Source of the DNA: Pseudomonadota bacterium
Lineage (GTDB): Bacteria > Pseudomonadota > Gammaproteobacteria > Burkholderiales > SHXO01
Direction of reading: 5' to 3'
Assembly: GCA_023430065.1 (NCBI GenBank)
Contig: JAEZCG010000021.1
Coordinates: 1-38,282, forward strand
Length of the DNA stretch: 38,282 bases
Position numbers and translations under genes: made by a program. Shown here in pieces: positions 33,325 through 38,282 of the stretch; the stretch's first letter is position 1, and every line of letters starts with the position of its first letter. Below the pieces are notes generated by a model that was given only the letters and a program-made list of their open reading frames with translations, did no database searches and had not been told where the DNA came from.

Positions 33325-34848
33325 ATGGATCGCCTTCTCGTCTGCCTGTGCTTCCTGGCGCTGACCGGATGTGCCGGCCTGCAGCCGCGTCCGCCGCTGC
33401 CCGCAGAGGCGGCACGGCCGATCGCATCCGATACCGAACTCGACCGCCGCATTGGCGCGCTCGAGTCGAGGCACCCCGGCGCATCCGGCTTCCGGCTGGT
33501 GAGCGAAGGCAGCGAGGCGTTCGTGTTGCGGGCGGGCACCGCGATGCTCGCCGAGCGCAGCCTGGACGTTCAGACCTACATCTGGCATGCCGATCTGACC
33601 GGCATCGCGCTCGCGGACAAGATCCTCGCTGCCGCCGATCGCGGCGTGCGCGTGCGTCTGCTGGTGGACGACATGAGTGCGCGCGGCAACCACTACAGCT
33701 TCGCGGCCCTCGACGCGCATCCCCACATCGAGGTGCGCCTGTTCAATCCATTCCAGTCGCGTGCCGGCCGGCTGCGCTTCATGCTGGAGGCGCTCGGAGA
33801 CTTCAAGCGCATCAACCGGCGGATGCACAACAAGAGCTGGATCGCCGACAACCGCATCGCCCTGGTCGGCGGACGCAACCTGGGCGACGAATACTTCAAC
33901 GCGAGCGAGCAGGTCAACTTCGTGGATCTGGACTTCGTGATGATCGGTCCGATCGTTCGCGAGGTGTCGGCTTCCTTCGACCGCTACTGGAACTCCGAGG
34001 CCGCCTATCCCGTGCGTCTGCTCGCACCCAGGGATGTCACCCCACGGGCGCTCGATGCGCTGCGAGCGGGCATGATGCCTCGGGCCGAGGAGGCGCGGCG
34101 TTCACGCTACGCCGAGTCTCTGGCTGCCGACGAGAACGTGCGCAAGCTCGTCGAGGGTGAGGTTTCGATCGATTGGGCGTCGACGTATCGGTTTGTCGCG
34201 GACGATCCGCTCAAGGCGTCACGGCGCGCGAAGACCGCATCGCAGGTGTTGGAAGCGCTCGGTCCAATGATGCGCGGGGCCCGGCAGTGCGTTAACGTCA
34301 TCTCACCTTACTTCGTGCCGGGCAAGCAGGGCGCCGATGCGCTGTTGGAACTCGCTGCAGCGGATGTCGAAGTGAACGTGCTGACCAACTCGCTCGCTGC
34401 CAACGACGTGGCCGCCGTATATGGGGGCTACTCCAGATGGCGCAGGCCGCTGCTCGAGGGTGGTGTGAATCTGTGGGAGCTCAAGCCGGTGCGCGGCGTC
34501 ATGGCCCGGTCGAGCCTGTTCGGTTCCTCGGGAGCGAGTCTGCACACGAAGGCGCTCATGGTGGACGGTGAGCGGGTGTTCGTCGGCAGCTACAACCTGG
34601 ATCCACGCTCGACCTCGTTGAACACCGAGCAGGGCGTCTTCGTCGAGGATGCGCACATCGCTGCCGAACTGGATGGCCTGTTCCGGCTGGAGACCGCTCC
34701 GGCGCGCGCGTGGCGCGTCACGCTCGACGCCGAGAAGCTGCGCTGGAGCGATGGCGATGCCGTGCACGAAGGCACCCCCGACGCTTCATTCGCACGGAAG
34801 CTCCAGGCGTGGTTGGCGCGCATGCTGCGGATCGACGCGCAGCTGTGA
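33325..34848 (+). CDS. Phospholipase D-family lipoprotein, cardiolipin synthase C-like
   Basis: 507 residues. A lipoprotein signal ends at Cys16 (LTGC). Two HKD catalytic motifs are intact: RMHNKSWIADNRIALVGGRN (His168, Lys170, Asp175) and SLHTKALMVDGERVFVGSYN (His407, Lys409, Asp414). Length, lipobox and motif context (YIWHADLTG, SEQVNFVDLDFVMIGP) match E. coli ClsC/YmdC, which joins phosphatidylethanolamine and phosphatidylglycerol to make cardiolipin. E. coli ClsC needs the partner YmdB, not present here, so activity may differ. The start lies 3 bp after the MFS stop. Confidence 0.9.
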   Translation: MDRLLVCLCFLALTGCAGLQPRPPLPAEAARPIASDTELDRRIGALESRHPGASGFRLVSEGSEAFVLRAGTAMLAERSLDVQTYIWHADLTGIALADKILAAADRGVRVRLLVDDMSARGNHYSFAALDAHPHIEVRLFNPFQSRAGRLRFMLEALGDFKRINRRMHNKSWIADNRIALVGGRNLGDEYFNASEQVNFVDLDFVMIGPIVREVSASFDRYWNSEAAYPVRLLAPRDVTPRALDALRAGMMPRAEEARRSRYAESLAADENVRKLVEGEVSIDWASTYRFVADDPLKASRRAKTASQVLEALGPMMRGARQCVNVISPYFVPGKQGADALLELAAADVEVNVLTNSLAANDVAAVYGGYSRWRRPLLEGGVNLWELKPVRGVMARSSLFGSSGASLHTKALMVDGERVFVGSYNLDPRSTSLNTEQGVFVEDAHIAAELDGLFRLETAPARAWRVTLDAEKLRWSDGDAVHEGTPDASFARKLQAWLARMLRIDAQL

Positions 34849-34977
34849 ACCACTGGTCGGCGGTGCGCCTGGGGCGGGCCGACGCATCCGTGCTGACGCG
34901 GGTGGATCTGGGCTGGACTCTGCTGTGGCCGCACCGGCAGAATGCGGTGCCCGGATGAACGCCATCGAGGACGCACG

Positions 34978-35604
34978 ATGTACATGCCAGCACATTTCGT
35001 CGAGGATCGGCCTGAGAAGTTGCGTCGCCTGATCGAGCACAACCCGCTCGGTGCGCTCGTCCGGCATGGGACAGCGGGTCTGGATGCCGATCACCTTCCA
35101 TTCGAACTGGATGGCCACGCAGCACAGGGCGGTCGGCTGCGTGCGCACGTGGCGCGAGCCAACCCGATCTGTGCGGAGGTCGCGGACGGCGCGGACGTGC
35201 TGGTCATATTCCGCGCGGGCGACGCCTACGTTTCGCCCAACTGGTATCCGAGCAAGCACGAGCACCACAGACAGGTGCCGACGTGGAACTACGAGGTCGT
35301 GCACGTGCATGGGCGGCTGCGCATACGCGATGACGAAAAGTACGTGCGCGGGCTGGTGGCCCGGCTCACCCGAACGCAAGAGGAGCGGATCGATGCCGGC
35401 AAGGCATGGCGCATGTCGGACGCACCGCGAGACTATATCGATGCCATGGTCAAGGCGGTAGTCGGGATCGAGGTGGAGATCACGCGTGTCGAGGGCAAGT
35501 CGAAGGTCGGCCAGAACCGCGAGGTGCGCGATCGACTGGGTGCTGCCGACGCGCTTGCCGAGCGCGGTCAGCACGAACTCGCGAGGGCCATGCGCAACCG
35601 CTAG
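34978..35604 (+). CDS. PaiB-like FMN-binding protein
   Basis: 208 residues from ATG 34978, with a weak CGAGGA site upstream. It opens MYMPAHFVEDRPEKLRRLIE, then LGALVRHGTAGLDADHLPF, DAYVSPNWYPSKHEHHRQVPTWNY and a closing KSKVGQNREVRDRLG. These are hallmarks of the PaiB/FMN-binding split-barrel family. Bacillus PaiB was described as a negative regulator of sporulation and protease genes; proteobacterial members are more likely flavin-binding proteins of unknown function. It is followed by the polyamine genes but has a separate promoter region after it. Confidence 0.92.
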   Translation: MYMPAHFVEDRPEKLRRLIEHNPLGALVRHGTAGLDADHLPFELDGHAAQGGRLRAHVARANPICAEVADGADVLVIFRAGDAYVSPNWYPSKHEHHRQVPTWNYEVVHVHGRLRIRDDEKYVRGLVARLTRTQEERIDAGKAWRMSDAPRDYIDAMVKAVVGIEVEITRVEGKSKVGQNREVRDRLGAADALAERGQHELARAMRNR

Positions 35605-35635
35605 CGCTAGGGTTCGAGCCGGCGGCCCGGGCGGT

Positions 35636-35664
35636 TTGCATCGAGCGCGTTTTTTGCGTACGAT
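35636..35664 (+). promoter_or_regulatory. Promoter for the small ORF and polyamine genes
   Basis: -35 TTGCAT (35636-35641), 17-bp spacer, -10 TACGAT (35659-35664), just downstream of a T-run. Transcription would begin near 35671, giving a leader of about 50 bases before the ATG at 35720. Confidence 0.6.
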
Positions 35665-35675
35665 TCGCGCTCTGC

Positions 35676-35690
35676 CCGAGAATATCTCGG
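35676..35690 (+). promoter_or_regulatory. 5'-leader hairpin
   Basis: Perfect 6-bp stem CCGAGA/TCTCGG (35676-35681 with 35685-35690) with a 3-base loop, at the predicted 5' end of the polyamine transcript. It could stabilise the message or be a protein site; no riboswitch class is recognised. Confidence 0.35.
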
Positions 35691-35719
35691 ATGTTCATCT
35701 GCTGGTTGGAGAGGACGCC

Positions 35720-35974
35720 ATGACAAGCGACGCCCTGTTCCAATTGGGGATGGTTTCAGTCCGTCTGAGCACCTCCCAAACGGAAACCTCGACTCGAGGC
35801 GCCTCGGCAAGCCGGAGCGCCTTGCTGCCGCGTGCGCGCGCGCGCCGCACGGTGCCTGTGAAGTGCCTTCCGACCGACCCGCACGGGATCTCGGAAATCG
35901 AGGTTCTGCCGCGTTCCTGCCTGCACCACGCCCGGTGCTACGCCGCTCTGCTGCGCAGCCAGCGGCCTTCCTGA
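35720..35974 (+). CDS. Small protein or leader ORF upstream of nspC, unrecognised
   Basis: 84 residues. It has a good ribosome site (GAGGA, 35711-35715), an ATG, and an own promoter about 60 bp upstream. The first 20 residues (MTSDALFQLGMVSVRLSTSQ) look protein-like, with an amphipathic hydrophobic start. After that it is Arg/Ser-rich (RGASASRSALLPRARARR), then has a Cys/His-containing end (SCLHHARCY). I do not recognise a family. It sits between the promoter and nspC, 110 bp before the latter, so it may be a regulatory leader, a small partner protein, or a frame that is only coding at its start. The 110 bp after it contain no other clear feature. Confidence 0.5.
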   Translation: MTSDALFQLGMVSVRLSTSQTETSTRGASASRSALLPRARARRTVPVKCLPTDPHGISEIEVLPRSCLHHARCYAALLRSQRPS

Positions 35975-36084
35975 AAGATCCCCTGAACGGGTTGTGATTC
36001 TTTTTCCGGTGTGGCCCTCGAGGCACATCGGGATCGGACCATTTCATACCGCAGCGGCGCACGCGCCCGTCTGCGTCGGGATTC

Positions 36085-37182
36085 ATGGTGCAAACGCCTT
36101 ACTACCTCATCGACAAAGCCCGCCTGCTTGCCAACCTGCAGCGCGTGGACGCACTTCGCCGCGAGTCGGGCGCGAAGGTCGTGCTTGCGCTGAAGTGCTT
36201 CGCGACATGGGCGGTGTTCGACCTGATGCGCGAGTTCATGGATGGCACCACGGCGTCGTCGCTGTATGAAGTCCGGCTGGGCAAGGAGAAGTTCGGCGGG
36301 GAGACGCATGCCTATAGCGTGGCCTATGCAGACCACGAGATCGACGAAGTGGCCGTTCATGCCGACAAGGTCATCTTCAACAGCCTCGGGCAACTCGAAC
36401 GCTATGCCGGGCGCACTGGCGGGAAGCCGCTGGGCCTGCGCCTGAACCCTGGTGTCAGTTCGTCGAGCTTCGATCTGGCCGATCCGGCGCGTCCGTTCAG
36501 CCGCCTCGGCGAGAGCGATCCGGTCCGCGTGGCCGCCGCGCTCCCGCGCATCGATGGCTTCATGATCCACAACAACTGCGAGAACCGCAGCTTCGATCGC
36601 TTCGATGCCATGTTGACCCAGATCGAAGCGCGCTTCGGTGCGCTGTTCGAGCAGGTCGACTGGGTCAGCCTGGGGGGCGGCATCCACTTCACCGCACCGG
36701 ACTACCCGCTGTCCGCCTTGTGCGCGCGGCTGCGGGACTTCGCGGCACGCCATCGTGTGCAGGTCTACCTGGAACCGGGCGAGGCTGTCGTCACCGAATG
36801 CGCAAGCCTGGAAGTCTCGGTGCTGGACACGCTGCACAACGGAAAGCCTCTCGTCATCGTCGATGCCTCGACCGAGGCGCACATGCTCGACCTGCTCATC
36901 TATCGCGAGCGCGCGCGCATCGAGCCTGACGCCGGCCCGCACCGTTATCTCGTGTGTGGCCGCTCATGCCTTGCGGGAGACATCTTCGGCGAGTTCGATT
37001 TCCCCGAACCCCTGCGAGCCGGCAGCCGGATCTCCCTCTGCAATGCAGCCGGCTACACCATGGTCAAGAAGAACTGGTTCAACGGCCTGACCATGCCGTC
37101 CATCGTCGTCCGGGAGCTGGACGGCAGCGAGCGCCTGGTGCGGCAGTTCACGTACCAGGACTTCGTCAACAGCCTTTCTTGA
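36085..37182 (+). CDS. nspC: Carboxynorspermidine decarboxylase
   Basis: 365 residues. A fold-III PLP decarboxylase: Lys37 in VVLALKCFATW should bind PLP, with HNNCENRSFDRFDAML, SLGGGIHFT, YLEPGEAVV and CGRSCLAGDIFGEF. The last segment supplies the active-site Cys and dimer-interface acid. The pattern fits NspC/CASDC rather than lysine or diaminopimelate decarboxylase. It removes CO2 from carboxy(nor)spermidine to give spermidine or norspermidine. Its substrate-producing partner follows 39 bp downstream. The ribosome site is weak (GGGA), which may point to control by the upstream ORF. Confidence 0.92.
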   Translation: MVQTPYYLIDKARLLANLQRVDALRRESGAKVVLALKCFATWAVFDLMREFMDGTTASSLYEVRLGKEKFGGETHAYSVAYADHEIDEVAVHADKVIFNSLGQLERYAGRTGGKPLGLRLNPGVSSSSFDLADPARPFSRLGESDPVRVAAALPRIDGFMIHNNCENRSFDRFDAMLTQIEARFGALFEQVDWVSLGGGIHFTAPDYPLSALCARLRDFAARHRVQVYLEPGEAVVTECASLEVSVLDTLHNGKPLVIVDASTEAHMLDLLIYRERARIEPDAGPHRYLVCGRSCLAGDIFGEFDFPEPLRAGSRISLCNAAGYTMVKKNWFNGLTMPSIVVRELDGSERLVRQFTYQDFVNSLS

Positions 37183-37221
37183 GCGTTCGACAGAGGCAAA
37201 GACAGAGGAAGCGAAATCGGA

Positions 37222-38282
37222 ATGAAGCGGAACATCCTCATCATCGGCGCCGGCGGCGTCGCGCACGTGGCAGCCCACAAGATTGCCTGGAGCGGGCAGC
37301 TCAGCAACGTCCACATCGCCTCGCGCACACTACGCAAGGCCGATGCGATCGTGGAGTCGATCCGCGCCAGGAGCAGCGGTCCGCTGACTGCCTCGCTGGA
37401 AACCCACGTGCTCGATGCGCTCGACGTCGCGGCCACCGAGGAGCTGATCCGCGCCACCGGCGCCGGCATCGTGCTCAACCTGGGCTCGGCCTTTCTCAAC
37501 ATGCCTGTATTGCAGGCGTGCCTGCACACCGGCGCGGCCTACATCGATACTGCGATTCACGAGGATCCGTCGAAGGTCTGCGAGACGCCGCCGTGGTACG
37601 GGAACTACGAGTGGAAGCGCCGTGAGGCGTGCGAGCAGGCCGGCGTCACGGCGATCCTCGGCGCCGGCTTCGATCCCGGCGTGGTCAATGCCTACGCCCG
37701 CCTCGCCGTGGACGAGTACTTCGACCGGGTCGACTCGATCGACATCATCGACGTCAACGCCGGCAGCCATGGCCGCTATTTCGCGACCAACTTCGACCCG
37801 GAGGTGAACTTCCGCGAGTTCACCGGCGTGGTCTGGTACTGGCAAGGCAGGCAATGGCGTCAAGCACGCATGTTCGAACGCCGCCGCGAGTGGGATCTGC
37901 CGGAAGTCGGCCTGCGTGCGACGTACCTGACCGGCCACGACGAACTGCACTCGCTGTCGCAGCATCTGGACGTGCCCGACATCCGGTTCTGGATGGGATT
38001 CGGGGATCACTACATCAACGTGTTCACCGTGCTCAAGAACCTCGGCCTGTTGTCCGAGCAACCGGTGCGCACCGCCGAGGGCGACGAGGTGGTGCCCCTG
38101 AAGGTGGTCAAGGCGGTGCTGCCCGATCCGTCCTCTCTGGCGCCGGGCTACACGGGCAAGACCTGCATCGGCGATCTCGTGCGCGGCGTCAAGGACGGCA
38201 AGCCGCGGGAGATCTTCATCTACAACGTCGCCGATCATGTCCACTGCTACCGCGACGTCGGGAGCCAGGCGATTGCCTATAC
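37222..38282 (+). CDS. Carboxynorspermidine synthase, saccharopine dehydrogenase family (3' end outside window)
   Basis: 353 residues are visible and the frame is open to the last base. The Rossmann motif ILIIGAGGVAHVAAHK starts at residue 5. VLNLGSAFLNMPVLQACLHT, AYIDTAIHEDP and ILGAGFDPGVVNAYARLAVD are typical of the Lys/saccharopine dehydrogenase family. Linked to nspC it is most likely carboxynorspermidine (carboxyspermidine) dehydrogenase. That enzyme reductively couples aspartate semialdehyde with a diamine (putrescine or diaminopropane) using NADPH. It follows nspC by 39 bp on the same strand. Known proteins are about 400 residues, so roughly 45 are missing. Confidence 0.9.
   Translation, partial: MKRNILIIGAGGVAHVAAHKIAWSGQLSNVHIASRTLRKADAIVESIRARSSGPLTASLETHVLDALDVAATEELIRATGAGIVLNLGSAFLNMPVLQACLHTGAAYIDTAIHEDPSKVCETPPWYGNYEWKRREACEQAGVTAILGAGFDPGVVNAYARLAVDEYFDRVDSIDIIDVNAGSHGRYFATNFDPEVNFREFTGVVWYWQGRQWRQARMFERRREWDLPEVGLRATYLTGHDELHSLSQHLDVPDIRFWMGFGDHYINVFTVLKNLGLLSEQPVRTAEGDEVVPLKVVKAVLPDPSSLAPGYTGKTCIGDLVRGVKDGKPREIFIYNVADHVHCYRDVGSQAIAY

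Noticed and set aside
34845..34958. 37-residue ORF starting GTG in the PLD-family stop codon (GTGA overlap)
   Set aside because: No ribosome site of its own and no recognised sequence; a chance reading frame is as likely as a coupled small gene.

Overview
The window reads as a GC-rich proteobacterial chromosome, most likely a betaproteobacterium. The class call is an inference from gene content (RdgC, class I fructose-bisphosphatase, the DUF2325-Bfd-Bfr iron cluster, a fused indolepyruvate oxidoreductase). There are no rRNA, tRNA, CRISPR, IS or phage signals. Genes are tightly packed with many 1-4 bp overlaps.

Region 1 (1-7029) is the most distinctive part. A TonB C-terminal fragment is followed by a proline iminopeptidase-like hydrolase, a NarX/UhpB-type sensor kinase and a LuxR-type response regulator. 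Next come a complete 23-residue PQQ precursor gene (pqqA), a strong terminator, a TonB-dependent receptor that closely resembles the E. coli PQQ receptor PqqU (YncD), and a cytochrome b561. No pqqB, C, D or E gene is present. Making the PQQ precursor and importing PQQ therefore appear side by side, probably under the adjacent two-component system.

Region 2 (7013-12523) is an iron island: a ferric ABC transporter whose three genes are split over both strands, a decayed TonB receptor tail, and a Fur-boxed promoter driving a Cys-rich DUF2325 protein. Bacterioferritin-associated ferredoxin and bacterioferritin follow.

Region 3 (12555-17757) is mostly housekeeping: patatin lipoprotein, HCCA isomerase-like protein, RdgC and FBPase (one minus-strand unit), and a YihY/BrkB membrane protein with a C-terminal extension.

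Region 4 (17763-24725) is a 2-oxoacid node. An Lrp/AsnC regulator is divergent from an acetolactate synthase catalytic subunit that has no small subunit beside it. Then come a fused indolepyruvate ferredoxin oxidoreductase and PanB.

Region 5 (24754-28855, minus strand) encodes two dikinase-like proteins. One has the ATP-grasp and phospho-histidine domains of PPDK but no PEP/pyruvate barrel. The other has a substrate-type domain plus a phospho-histidine domain but no ATP-grasp. Together they look like a split ATP-dependent phosphotransferase for an unknown substrate.

Region 6 (29009-35604) holds a beta-CASP metallo-hydrolase, cupin, epoxide hydrolase-like enzyme, ACS-family MFS transporter, phospholipase D/cardiolipin synthase-like lipoprotein and PaiB-like flavoprotein.

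Region 7 (35605-end) is the carboxynorspermidine route to polyamines: a promoter, a 5' hairpin, an 84-residue small ORF, nspC, and a carboxynorspermidine synthase that runs off the window.
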